Positions 23,561-34,351 of a DNA stretch of 64,000 bases are shown piece after piece. The stretch covers positions 58,277-122,276 of the forward strand of contig JAGFNK010000121.1 of assembly GCA_025769875.1 (NCBI GenBank), read 5' to 3'. Below the pieces are notes generated by a model. The model did no database searches. It was not told where the DNA came from and worked only from the letters and a program-made list of their open reading frames with translations. Source of the DNA: Russula earlei (Eukaryota; Basidiomycota; Agaricomycetes; Russulales; Russulaceae). A program made the translations under genes and the position numbers. Within the stretch, counting starts at the first letter, position 1, and each line of letters starts with the position of its first letter.

Positions 23561-23691
23561 GTTCCTTAACATGATTAGAATCTGGTGTCGTTGACTTTCT
23601 GCCTGTAATTCTCCTTTCACCTATCGCGCGACCCGTTGCACTACGCGTACCATCGAATATCGTTACGTACAGGTCGGCGCAATGTGATACG

Positions 23692-24363
23692 CTATCTCGG
23701 TGCGAAAACACAGCCAGGCGGCGACACGGGGATTGGAAAAGGCGGGAGAACACAAGTATGGCGAAAAGAAGGGCTTCCTCTCACGCCACGACGAAACGTC
23801 CGTCTGTTAAGATAAAGATAGCCACAAGAGAGATGGGAGTGCAAACAAAACCTTGTGAAGAAAACAAATGAACGAGAGTGAACACCTCTTTCACAGATCG
23901 CGTTGCGGTCCGCTAGGTCGGCGTTGGCGTAGTGCCTTTCGACTGCGAGCTTCGACAACCGCAGCGCTTCCCACAGGCTTCGGTGAGCGCCGTGTAGTTG
24001 GCGTGCGTTGTGGTAGGGACTGGGACTACTGTATAGCGAGCAGGTCAATTGGAAGACACGTTCATATGAACCCTTAAGCGAGGGCGGGAGTCGCTCCTCG
24101 TATGATTGTTCGGTGCCTGACCAAGCCACCGAGTCACCAAGCTTTCGTGCATCCTGACACCCTTTTTTTTGAGTCTGAATTTGTATTCCGCGTCGAGTAC
24201 AGCTGGGAACAGGTATGTACGTAGTAAGTGTGGTTAGACGTGTGGTGGTGGATGGGCCAGGGGAGGCCTTGCAGTGGTAGCAATCGCTTGATGCACCTGG
24301 TGTTATGACGACAACTGGCCCGCTCCTCTCACTGCAGTGATCCTGACTGACACCCACACGCAT
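23692..24363 (-). CDS. Hypothetical ORF, doubtful
   Basis: A 223-codon minus-strand frame runs from the ATG at 24363. The middle part (about residues 118-160, ALRLSKLAVERHYANADLAD) has helical, repeat-like character that recalls TPR-type exons, but the ends are low-complexity or basic and unconvincing. The region keeps CpGs and lies between F-box gene 2 and the chitinase. It may be one exon of a gene or a chance frame. Confidence 0.25.
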   Translation of the reverse strand: MRVGVSQDHCSERSGPVVVITPGASSDCYHCKASPGPSTTTRLTTLTTYIPVPSCTRRGIQIQTQKKGCQDARKLGDSVAWSGTEQSYEERLPPSLKGSYERVFQLTCSLYSSPSPYHNARQLHGAHRSLWEALRLSKLAVERHYANADLADRNAICERGVHSRSFVFFTRFCLHSHLSCGYLYLNRRTFRRGVRGSPSFRHTCVLPPFPIPVSPPGCVFAPR

Positions 24364-24386
24364 GACATCTGTTTTGTACTAGCACG

Positions 24387-24800
24387 TTGCCCCAACCGAG
24401 GCGCTTGTCCCTTGCGATATTCGTGCTTCTCTCATCTCGGAAATGGGAGAGTCATGAATACAGCTTCCTGTCGGACTCTCACACGCTACGGACTTTGGAC
24501 ATGCCCGTCATGCCAGTATCAACGGTCGTCCTTCAGGTTTCGATATTCAATGACATCGACACCAGTCAGTTCGTGCGGGACCTGCTGACGAGACGAGTGA
24601 CTCGGCAAGAAAATTGGGGTGGTCACGTGACGCGAACGCGGCATTACGTGATTATTCTACCAAGGTTGCCGGCCGGCTTCACCTTTTTTCCCTGTGCTCA
24701 CTCACTCCAAGAGCGTCTGATGGCCAGAACTTCTGGACCCTTTCACTTCCGGCCAGGCTGCACGACAGTGTCTTCTATGCCCTGCTCTGGGTAACTAGAG
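24387..24800 (+). CDS. Hypothetical exon, unrecognised
   Basis: A plus-strand frame (135 codons) includes TLRTLDMPVMPVSTVVLQV followed by SIFNDIDTSQFVRDLL. This reads like a real beta-alpha exon, and its style recalls the N-terminus of Cgi121/TPRKB-like KEOPS subunits. The downstream part of the frame loses this character, so either an intron begins near 24595 or the gene is a fragment. The family suggestion is weak. Confidence 0.3.
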
Positions 24801-25422
24801 TATTGCCCGCTCGTCTTTGAAGTCCTTTCTTAGGGGTATTGGGAGATGCTCATCCTGTCATAGGTACCGCCGCCGGAATCTGTCCAAGAATGTGCAATTC
24901 GTCGCGGCCGTTCCCTTTACATCTGAGGTACAACAAGGAAGTCCTTTTTTGAAGAAGCCGAAAAGACAACGTCGTGCCTGATCGGAGGGAAGCAGTGCCG
25001 GTGACTATGACTTACGTCCCCGCTTCGCGCCGACCTAGGACAAAACAACGACTGTGGGCTCCGAGAACGCACGGTATCTTAACTTGGGTCGAGGCGGCGA
25101 GCAGCACCTAAATCCCCATACCTGGTTCGGGCATGAGCGAAAAATTTATGCTCTTTGAGTCTCCTGGCGTCTGAGCGCATCGCCAATCCAATTTGATTGA
25201 CGTGCGACTCACTGGATCCATCTTGTAAACACTGGGCATTTTACAACGTAATCCGATTCAATTCCCAAAATTTGACCGGTCAGCCTCCAGAATTTAGCCA
25301 GCCGAATTGGATTACATCCAGCACCTGAATCAGCGCCGAAACACTGACTCCAGGTCCATTTATGGTTCGTACGGGCGCATTTCTTATTTCCAATGGGCTA
25401 GCGCGGACATGGCGATCGCTTT
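24801..25422. other. Intergenic, upstream of chitinase
   Basis: No gene is seen. CpG content is normal. Inverted CCAAT-type sequences (CCAATCCAATTTGATTG) occur near 25184-25200, and another CCAAT lies at about 25390, close to the chitinase TATA box. Confidence 0.4.
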
Positions 25423-25431
25423 CATATAAAA
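25423..25431 (+). promoter_or_regulatory. TATA box of the chitinase gene
   Basis: CATATAAAA lies 48 bp before the start codon at 25479 and about 30 bp after a CCAAT motif, a typical spacing for a fungal core promoter. Confidence 0.6.
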
Positions 25432-25478
25432 CATCTCTACGCGCGCCCTCAGCCACCACCCTTTTCCAACTGGTCACT

Positions 25479-27061
25479 ATGAGGGCTTTCGTCGTTCTTT
25501 ACATTCTCCTTTTCACCCACATAAGCCGGGCCGCTTCCTCGAGCCTTTCTACTTCCCACAGAAAACGTTCCCACTCACTACTTTCAAGGGGACGATCTAG
25601 CCGTACAATAGAAACTACCCCTCCAAGTTTTGTCTCTTCGGCATGGTTTACTTCATGGCATAGCAGCGACTTCACTCTATCCGATATTAGCTGGTCCAAA
25701 TACACTACACTTAACTATGCTGTTGCGTGAGTGCGGCCGCCATGCCTTCGTGTGGAGTCTGATGCAAGGCCTCAGAACGACAACGACGAGTGTCAGCACC
25801 ATCGGACTTACGGCAGAAGACAAACAGTTACTGCCCCAGTTTGTCCAGGCTTGCAAAAAGAATGTATGTCCCGCAGGCCGTTTGCTGGTGCGTCTGTCTT
25901 ACAAATCGTCAGGGCGTTCTCGCGATACTGTCCATCGGAGGTTGGACGGGCTCACGATACTTCTCAACTGCTGTATCGACCTCGACGAACCGTAAAGCTT
26001 TTGCCAAGGCAGTCATGAAGGTTGTCTTGCAGTACCAACTAGATGGAATTGATTTTGAGTGCGATCTGTCCCTTTTCCTTTCAATCTTCTGTGTCTCTTA
26101 TCTCGATCTCAGCTGGGAGTATCCCGGTCGGCAAGGTATTGGTAACAATCGAGTATCGAAGAATGATAGCGCCAACTTCCTTTTATTCCTGCAAACCCTC
26201 CGCCTCCAGAACGGCGCGAAAAATCTTGTCATATCTGCTGCGGTTTCGATGAGCGTCTTCACTGGCTCAAATGGCCATCCCTTGTCGGACGTGTCTGGGT
26301 TCGCCAAGGTTCTCAGCTACATCGGTTCGCCCCCTTTTGCCCTTTAGTCTCGATCGTCATTCGTCTAATGTCATCGCGTAGCAATAATGAACTACGATAA
26401 TTTCGGTCCCTGGTCCCCAGTGGTTGGGCCTAATGCGGCGTTGGATGACTCGTGCGCACCCCTTCAATATCAAGACGGCTCAGCGAAGTCGGGTGTCAAG
26501 GCATGGACCTCTGCCGGCTTCCCCGCCGATCAGATCGTCCTCGGCGTGGCGACATATGGACACTCCTACCGCGTAAACCCGAGCAATGCGTACAACGCGT
26601 CCCAACAGATTCATCCCTACGTACCCTTCAACAGCACTCAGCAACCCTCGGGAGACAAATGGAACCCTACGACCGGTGTGTTCGACTTCTGGGGCTTGAT
26701 CAACGCCGGGTTCCTCAATGCCGATGGGACCCCGGCTAACGGGATCGACTATGATTTCGATACGTGTAGCCAGACGGTGAGCGATCAGCAACAGACTTGA
26801 AGTAGTTGACCCATCGATAACCTTGGAAACCAGCCTTTCGTATACAATTCCAAAACCGACGTCATGGTGTCCTATGACGATGCTACTTCGTTTGGTGAGC
26901 CTCTCAATGTTTGCCTTTGGGATTTATTGACTCACTCATATTCCCTAATAGCCGCGAAAGGTAATTACATCAAGACCGCAGGCCTCCTCGGGTTTGCGAT
27001 GTGGGAAGCTGGCGGAGATTCTAACGACATTCTGCTCGACGCCATACGTTCGGCTCTCTGA
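25479..27061 (+). CDS. GH18 chitinase, secreted
   Basis: Seven exons join in frame to 419 residues: 25479-25726, 25776-25863, 25913-26058, 26113-26324, 26382-26776, 26834-26894 and 26952-27061. All six introns are 49-57 bp with GT..AG borders. The N-terminus is a signal peptide (MRAFVVLYILLFTHISRA). GH18 motifs are SIGGWTG (about 119-125), the catalytic DGIDFDWE (156-163, general acid Glu163), and MNYD at 234-237. The enzyme should hydrolyse beta-1,4-N-acetylglucosamine chains in the cell wall or outside the cell, by substrate-assisted catalysis. No chitin-binding module or C-terminal extension is seen. The splice between exons 3 and 4 recreates the catalytic Asp161 codon, which strongly supports the model. 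The gene looks intact. Confidence 0.92.
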
Positions 27062-27152
27062 GCACACTACGAACGGACCTTCTTCGTACTATCACCTTTC
27101 GTTAATACCTGGGATACCAATATTGGAAGATATAGACTTTCCTTGCCCGTGT

Positions 27153-27230
27153 TGAGACATAGCCGAGCGGCGTCAACGCGCCAGCTCCACTGCCCGGCCA
27201 GTCTAAGTGGCCTGGGTTCAAGTTCTCTAG
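27153..27230 (+). other. tRNA-like sequence (possible tRNA relic or SINE head)
   Basis: A box A-like TAGCCGAGCGG and a box B-like GGTTCAAGTTC lie 50 bp apart, as in pol III internal promoters. A perfect 5-bp stem (GGCCA/TGGCC) with a 7-base loop GTCTAAG sits between them like an anticodon arm. The T-arm and acceptor stem do not pair, so it is not a working tRNA by eye. Confidence 0.35.
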
Positions 27231-27248
27231 AGAAAGAGGTTCTTATAA

Positions 27249-27365
27249 GGCCCCTTTTACCACCTGAGATTTCTTGACAAGAACTTGAGCTTGGACTAGG
27301 ATTTCAGGATTTTCTGGGTGTGACAGGAGTGATAGGCATGATGTAAGTGATGTGATGTATATAAT
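27249..27365. mobile_element. Harbinger-like TIR end (copy 4)
   Basis: GGCCCCTTTTACCACC follows TAA (27246-27248) and continues about 115 bp along the MITE inverted repeat before running into repeat E. The matching right end was not found. Confidence 0.65.
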
Positions 27366-27740
27366 ATTGCCATTTTCAGTGCAGTTGGCAGAGCTCAGAA
27401 AACCACTATTTTGGTGTAAAAAAATCCCCCCTCAACATGCAGGCAATTATCTCCTTCAATTCTGCACCAATTTCAATAGAACTCACATCCCCTGAATCTG
27501 CTCAATGAGGGCTAGAACACTGTTTTTGTGGGATTTGAGCAACATTTTGTGAAGCTGCATGCACACAGCCTGCACATCTGTATGTCACAAATTACAGCAG
27601 AAACTCTTCATCTATCTTTCTATTTTTCCTCTCAAATTGCAGCCATGGGCTGTGTTGAGACATCCCCATAGTGTTTTTGACCCAAGAGTCATCATGTCCA
27701 AAGTAATTCTCCTTGACTTGTGTGACATGGTACCAGCCTC
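27366..27740. repeat. Dispersed repeat E, copy 1
   Basis: About 375 bp starting ATTGCCATTTTCAG and running past a TGTGTTGAGAC core. It matches 50641-51010 and 63325-63670. This copy is CpG-poor. The family has no clear ends or ORF. Confidence 0.75.
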
Positions 27741-28108
27741 TATCTTCCACCATCATTGCTTCAGCACTATCCACCTCAGCACTGTTCATCATATTGCCAG
27801 CACTGGCATTGCCAACAGTGCCAACCACCACTGTCACCTCAACTTCCCTCACCCCAGCCACTTAGAAGCCAGCTGTTAAGTCAGTCACTTCCATTGCCAC
27901 CACATTTTTTCCATCACCAGCACCAGCACCAGCACTGCCACCGCAGCCATTTTAGCACCAGCCTTCCTCACTTCAAGAACAAGGACATGAACAAAATGTC
28001 TCCTGTGTGTGTTGCCATTCTTCCACTTGTTCCATGCTCTAGCCATCCCCTTCTTCCTCTCCAAGTCTACTGTTGCCCTTGTGCAAACTCTCCTCTTGTA
28101 GCAACTTG
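27741..28108. other. Low-complexity, CpG-poor remnant
   Basis: The sequence is rich in CAC/CCA (near 27890-27960), with no domain on either strand. It joins repeat E to the AT-rich TIR element. Confidence 0.4.
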
Positions 28109-28761
28109 CTGGTTGGGAAATCAACTTATGTGAATGACTAACTGTAACATTTTGAATAATTAAATCAGTTATTTTGATTCAAATTTTAGATATTGTTACA
28201 ATAGATTCCTGTTACCAAATGATGAAATAAGAATAAGTAAATAGCACTGGGCAGAAAATACACTTTTGTGACTAACAAAAGTGTAACATTTTGATTAACA
28301 GAAGACAATGTTATGCTACAAATTTTCAGGGAAAACATATATTGACATTAGGTTATATTTTCTTTATAAAATTCTTGTGACAAAATGATGATACAAAATT
28401 ATGAACATTGTTGCTAAGGACGTTTGTAAGCTTGCAGGCAAACCATGCCAAAGGCACCATTATTTCATCATTTTGTAACAATAATTTTATACATCAAAAT
28501 ATAAACTAGATGTTGAGATTTTTCCCCCTGTAAAATTGTAACATAAAATTGCCTTTTGTTATTCAGAATGTTACACTTTTGTCAGTCACAAATGCGTATT
28601 TTCTGCCTAGTGGTCTTTACTTATTTCATCATTTTGTAACAGGAATGTACTGTAACAAAATCTAAAATGAAATTTCACAAATTGTTTGCTAAAAATTTAT
28701 ATCAATTTTGTTATTCAAAATGCTACAGTTTTATCATTCACATAAGTTGATTTCCCAACCA
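28109..28761. mobile_element. AT-rich TIR element (non-coding)
   Basis: The two ends are inverted copies (CTGGTTGGGAAATCAACTTA, then TGTGAATGA and GTAACATTTTGAATA). The interior is AT-rich with scattered TTTTGTAAC motifs and no ORF. Flanking duplication is unclear (at most TG). A partial relative lies at 10600-11080. This is a candidate non-autonomous DNA transposon of unknown superfamily. Confidence 0.65.
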
Positions 28762-29403
28762 GTGACTGGTGCATGAATGCCTAGTATAGCTAGCATCCCT
28801 TATCCCTCAGCTACTCCCTTCTCACCAACTCCATCCATCTACAATGGGTATGAACCAGGTTTTGTCTAGTGGCCTGTCACCATTCCTTTCCCTTGTCCAC
28901 ATTCTCCATCTCACCACCCTACTCCTTGTAGAAAATGGAGGGCACAGGCTATGTGATAATGATATGATCCTGAAGATCTATCAAGATATTTCAGTTTGTG
29001 TCATGGTAACTAGCTGTGTCAGTTCTCAAGCCTGAAGACAAGTTTGTTTGAAGAGATGAAAATGATTGAAGTTGCTCCTGTTATGAACCAAGGCCAGATC
29101 CTGGCCATATATTGTCCTATTTCACTCAAGAAAGACCTCTCTCACTTTGCATTGCCAACTCACTTCCATTTCTTGGGCTACCCCTCCTGCAGTGCAAGAT
29201 ATCACTATTGCAAAGGCACTATAACATGACCAGGCACCTGTTTCCTAATCAGGTAATCATCATGTGGCAGCCACATGGCCAACCAGCCACCAAGAACCCA
29301 AAACAGCAGCACAAACTCCTACAAACTGTTGCATAACTCATCTGACATCATCAAGGCTCCAATGACATCATGGCTGACTGAGCAACTCCACAGTGACCTC
29401 ATA

Positions 29404-30839
29404 CTATCACGTGTGGGGAGTTTCAAAACTTTTACTAAATCACAAATAGAAATGGATCAACAACATATTTTTATGATCGATCTTTTGGAATCAATGTGAT
29501 AATATATGAACTAGCCCCCTGAAGCATCACTTTAGTATAAGATGGATGGGTGGTTGTGTCGGAAGGAAGCCGATTGTGCAAGTCCAAAAAATTGGGAGTT
29601 TCAAAACTTTCATCATGGATTGTCACACTGACTCATACAACCGGTTGCATCTCCGCTACGGCAGTGTCTGTTGCCGCATTCAAACACAACAAGATCCAGT
29701 TATAATAATATAGATGAACTATGTACATTATGTATAAGCATCAGGAAGCAATTTAATGAGAATCAGTTCTGCATATTATGGTGAGAATAAGAGCTGGTAG
29801 GATGGTGGTATGGTAGTGGTGGGTGCATCAGATGCCAAGGGAAAATATTTACAATGTTTGAAGAGAGCAGGGTCGGTGGAGGAGGGAGGGACAATGGTAC
29901 AGATGAGGGTCCAGCAGAGGTGGCTCTTGTGTTTGAGGTCTCCTCTTTAGTTTGCACAGTAGGCCATCTCCTTGTCCAGTTGAATATGCCTTCAAAGCGT
30001 GAATCATCATGCAAGATGGGGTTGGCATCGAAAGGAGCAGTTATCTGTGCCAAAATTATCCTTCTTCTGGCCATCTGTGGTGAGTCCCAAGACCTGCACA
30101 ATGTCTTGAAGGTTGGCCTTTGTTTTCGAGGTTAGTGTGCCTGTGAATGGTGCGTTTGGATCCCTCTGCCGTCGTTGTTCATCCCTTTCTGCCTCCTTTG
30201 CCACTCGCTGCTCTCTCACTTCACGCTTCCTCTGCTCTTCAGCCACCCACAATGCCTCCTGTTCTTCTGCAAGCCTCAAGCCTTCAGGCACAAAGCTGGG
30301 TGCATGCCTCTTTAATGAGGTTTTAAATGTCATGGATAATAGGACCTCTAGGAGACATGCTCCCTGCGCCACAGGAGGGCTTTACAGTACATAGGCCAAG
30401 GACTGTAACTCGAAAACGCCACTCGGACATGACGCGTAGCCGAGCATGGCGGACTTTGAAACCCAATGGGCATCGGAGTACACACTGTCATGCAGTTTCA
30501 CCATTTTGTCTGTATCTCCCCTCCTGCTCCTCTGAATTCTCTATAATTTTACATGAGGCTTTATGATATGCACAGATGAATTATTGAACATTTTATGATG
30601 TTGTGTTGAGAAATACTTATATCCAGAGCTGTTGTAATCAAATTTTGAGTCTTCCCCTGTAATATCAGCAAGATCGAAAAGCAAGCACAATGATATTTCT
30701 TTATTTCTTTTGTGATCCATAATTTGGTAGTATATTGGTGATATATCCAAGCAAGGATCAGCTGATTTGTGGTGGCGATCTCTTATAAAAACTGCATTTT
30801 GAAACTCTCTGGTATTTTGCAACCCACAACACGTGATAG
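29404..30839. mobile_element. TIR element with TA target duplication and SAP-like ORF
   Basis: This 1436-bp insertion has inverted ends CTATCACGTGT and is flanked by TA on both sides (29402-29403, 30840-30841). The host LTR sequence is restored exactly when it is removed. TA duplication suggests the Tc1/mariner-pogo target preference. The only coding trace is a SAP-like ORF on the minus strand, with no DDE transposase, so it is non-autonomous or has captured a gene. An internal GAGTTTCAAAACTTT repeat occurs near 29419 and 29599. Confidence 0.85.
29763..30372 (-). pseudogene. SAP-like domain protein, frameshifted
   Basis: Minus-strand reading from 30372 gives a charged coiled-coil-like stretch (EEQEALWVAEEQRKREVREQ), then TSKTKANLQDIVQVLGL, a SAP-like helix pair. 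A one-base insertion in a T run near 30050 shifts the frame, which resumes as AQITAPFDANPILHDDSRF and then FEGIFN. SAP motifs bind DNA or RNA, and similar ORFs are common in repetitive families of mushroom genomes (from memory). It lies wholly within the TA-flanked element. Confidence 0.6.
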
Positions 30840-31514
30840 TAGGCTCACTAAGCGCTCCACAGTGACATCATAAGGATGTCATCACTCCACAATGATCAGT
30901 AATACGCTCAGTAAGCCTGAAACCTGACACAAGTGAGTTTATGCCTCTGTAGTCCTATTGGATGGTACCAAAGGGTCTAGAATAGTTCCAGTTCTTTGTA
31001 ATCGACCCTGTACACTGTATATAAGCCCCAATGTAGCATGGCAGTTGTCAGACTGTCCATTTGTGATACTCTCATCTTCCTGGGTACTCCCCTGCGACTG
31101 CTCAGTCTAAAGCCTTCCCTTGACTTCAAGGTACTCTTCAATGACTGCCTTGTTGAAAGTCCCTTGCTGCACTGGCCTCTACACTTCGCCTCTGCCTTCT
31201 GCAACATGTACTAGTCCCCATCTGGTATCTTCTAGTTGTTTGGCTTGTTCTCCTGTTCAATGCTGTTTACACTGCGTACTGTCTGTTCCAACCCTTGCCC
31301 ACCTGCTCCTGAGTCCTTTGTGATCAGCAGTATGTGTCTTGATAGCTCCAAGAGCTTTCCTGCAGCAGTTGCTAGTGTTTTATGCTAAACAGGTTATGGC
31401 CAATAGACCCTTCCTAGTATACCTTGGTCTGTTGAGAAGCTAGGGTAAGTTGTATGTGATAGTTGATGGGGGTTTCCCACAAGCTATATGTGCTTAGGAG
31501 CTCTGTTATCCTAA

Positions 31515-32134
31515 TGTTACCAAGTGGTTTGGGGTCTGGAAGATGCCAGAACACCTGAACTATGGACTGCATTGTTTGCGTCATGTGTGTGTCAGATCTT
31601 GACTGTTTATGTCCCTTGATATTGCATTCAGAATGCATTGATCATATCTTTTCAAAGATGTGTTAAAGAAGCAATGAGTAGCATTGCTTCTGTTCCAGAT
31701 GTTCCTGTACTGCCACATATGTCATTTCCCTGATTGGGAAAGTACTTATAACACTGAGATTGCTACTATGGAAGCACTTAATGCTTCCAGCACCAAGATC
31801 ATTTACACAGAAACAACTATTGCTTCTATTAGCCGCCTTTTGCTTCTATAGCACCAACCAGTACTACAGTAGCATGAACCTTATCCCTGAGGGCTATATA
31901 AAGCCCCAGTTTGTAGTAGTTGAACCCTAAGCTCAACTTAGTTTGCCAATCCCAAACAGTTGACTCCTACCCCATCTGCAGAGCCCCTCCCATCTTGTTG
32001 CCATACTCCAGAAGGACCTAACACTCCTTCCCCTCCATGAGTATTGCTTGCTTGACTCAAGCATATCTGCATTGGTAGGACATGTTCATATATGTGACCA
32101 TTGATCTTATTTAAGGCACTTTGGAGCCTTAACA
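31515..32134 (+). repeat. Solo LTR, family B (copy 1)
   Basis: This 620-bp LTR (TGTTACCAAG..GCCTTAACA) has TATA-like GGCTATATAAAG near 31892. The flanks (CCTAA, TAAGT) do not match, unlike copies 2 and 3, so its duplication has decayed or recombined. Confidence 0.88.
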
Positions 32135-33385
32135 TAAGTTGAGCTTCTATCACAGACATCATTGTGAAAGTGAACCAGAATTAGGCAGGAAGCCTTGGGA
32201 CTGGTGCTTCAAAGTCCAGTTGAGTCTGGTTTTTCCCATGATTTTGGTGTGACCAAGACCATGACTGGCTACCGGTTTGCCAAATCTACAAAAAACCAGA
32301 CTGCACTGCATGTGACTGGTCACATTTGGTCATTTGCAGTCAATTGACCAGTTCAGACCAGTCTTGACCCAGGAACAGCTGTGCTCACGCTCTCACATCA
32401 TCATTGCCACTTGCCACACTTGTGACCATGCTGCCACTGCCCTCTCTCTCATGTTGCTGCCACTTTCCACCACCACCCTTGTTACATCCACTGTAAGGTA
32501 GATTCCCACTGGCTTGGGAATCACACGGTGCACTACTTTCACACACTCACTCCCTCCATGCATGCTGGGCCAATTCTGACACATGATGACACACAACTGA
32601 ACTTCCCACGTGCACAAAAATTGCGTGTTAAGCTGTATGCTTTTTGTGACTTTCTCTCATCCAGCTGTAAGGTGTCTGAGCCTGCTGACCGGGAAACTCT
32701 CATGACTTGCACTTGCCTCCACCTCCCACATGTTATCTCTCCCTCCACTCCTTCATCCAACTGCCACCACTCTTTTCCTTTCATATTCTCCTTCCTCTTG
32801 CACCAATTCCTCGATGTCACCACCGTGTTCCCCACTCTGCACCTGGGAACAGTGACAGCGACTCAACCCAATCAACTCCAATGTCACCCGTTTGCCCATG
32901 CCTTGCGCTCCCCCATCCACATCCATCCCTTGCACCACTAGTCACTTTGTCTGCCTCATGCTCCCCACCTTTTTGTCATATTGCTCTTGCCTATCATCGA
33001 TTCCCTTTCATCCCACTCTCACCTCTCCGTCATCATTCACAAATCATCGTCCTTGCACCTGTCACATGACTACGCATGGACCCTGTTGATGCATTCGCCG
33101 TCATCATTGTCACTTGATCTGAGGGCTCGTTGCCCACAGCGCCTTGCCTGTTCATCCTCACTGCACTGCCTTGCGCTTGTGGACTTGCAGTCAAAGGAAT
33201 AGGATTCTCATGTAGTTGTCTCCTCATTCATGTCTTTGATTACCTGACTCTCTCTTACTTTTTGCTACAGTATCTACGGCTACTAGCTACAGTCTTGAAT
33301 AAGAGTTGAGTTTTGCAGTTTCTTGTGATCTATCGCACCCATGTTTGCCCTCTCCTCATCCGCCTGCATGAACAATTCTCTTGAG
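32135..33385. repeat. Degenerate dispersed repeats (family G and CAGTC-rich segment)
   Basis: 32180-32370 is rich in GACCAGTC/TGACTGG motifs and resembles 35250-35470. From 32490 (TGTAAGGTAGATTCC) to about 33330 the sequence is a pyrimidine-rich repeat. It has related copies starting at 37310 and 60987, each with a downstream CTAGCTACNGTCT-type segment, so these look like degenerate LTRs. No coding domain is seen. Confidence 0.45.
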
Positions 33386-33417
33386 AACACACACAAACAC
33401 ACACACACACACACTCT
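33386..33417 (+). repeat. AC dinucleotide microsatellite
   Basis: A run of about 15 AC units with one AA interruption. Confidence 0.9.
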
Positions 33418-33523
33418 CATACGTGCTCCTCCGGAGCATCAAGTGTTGGTCTGGGGCACAACCTTGCTCTCAGCTCATCCCTAGTCTGTACCTGCCCTTG
33501 GATCAAGTCCCACGGACTATGTG

Positions 33524-34351
33524 TGTTACGAACCAAGGCCAGGTCCTGGCTGTATATTGTCCTATTTCACTCAAGAGAGACCTCTCTCACTTCACATTGC
33601 CAACTCCTTTCCATTTCTTGGGCTACCCCTCCTGTGGTGCAAGATATCGCTATTGCAAAGGCACTATAACACAAACAGGCACCCGTTTCCTAATCAGGTA
33701 ATCATTGCGTGGCAGCCACATGGCCACCCAGCCACCAAGAACCTGAAACAGTGGCACCAACTCTTAGAAACTGTTGCATAACTCATCTGACATCATCAAG
33801 GCTCCAATGACATCATGGCTGACTGAGCAACTCCACAGTGACCTCATAGGCTCACTGAGCACTCCACAGTGACATCATAATGAGGTCATCACTCCACAAT
33901 GATCAGTAATGTGCTCAGTAAGCCTGAAACTTGACACAAGCAAGTTTATGCCTCTGTAGTCCTATTGGATGGTACCAAAGGGTCTAGAATAGTTCCAGCT
34001 CTTTGTAATCGACCCTGTACACTGTATATAAGCCCCAATAAAGTATGGCAGTTGTCAGACTGTCCATTTGTGATACTCTCATCTTCTGGGTACTCCCCTG
34101 CGACCGCTCAGTTTAAAGATTCCCCTTGCCTCCAAGGTACTCCTTAACGACTGCCTTGTCTAAAGCCCCTTTGCTGCACTGGCCTCCAGTCTTTGCCTCT
34201 GCCTCTTGCAACACTTACCAGTCCCCATCTGGTACCTCCTCATCGTTTGGTTCGTCCTCCTGTTCAACACCACCTTCGCTGCGTATCATCTGTTCCGACC
34301 CTTGCCCACCTGCTCCTGAGTCCTTAGTGATCAGCAGTATGTGTCTAGACA
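33524..34351 (+). repeat. Solo LTR, family A (copy 3)
   Basis: This 828-bp LTR (TGTTACGAACC..GTCTAGACA) has exact ATGTG duplications (33519-33523, 34352-34356). TATA-like CTGTATATAAG lies near 34022. Confidence 0.93.

Larger units (their letters stand above)
29079..31344 (+). repeat. Solo LTR, family A (copy 2), carrying a TIR element
   Basis: The LTR starts TGTTATGAACC (29079) and ends GTCTTGATA (31344), with one C-to-T change in the terminal CA. Exact GCTCC duplications lie at 29074-29078 and 31345-31349. It is interrupted at 29404-30839 by a DNA element; without that and its TA duplication the LTR is 828 bp, as in the other copies. Confidence 0.92.

Noticed and set aside
28109..28761. TA or TTAA target duplication for the AT-rich TIR element
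   Set aside because: Only TG matches at the borders, which is not informative.
32700..33230. Ser/Pro/His-rich ORFs of 60-140 codons
   Set aside because: Pyrimidine-rich repeat sequence; frames on both strands are equally open.
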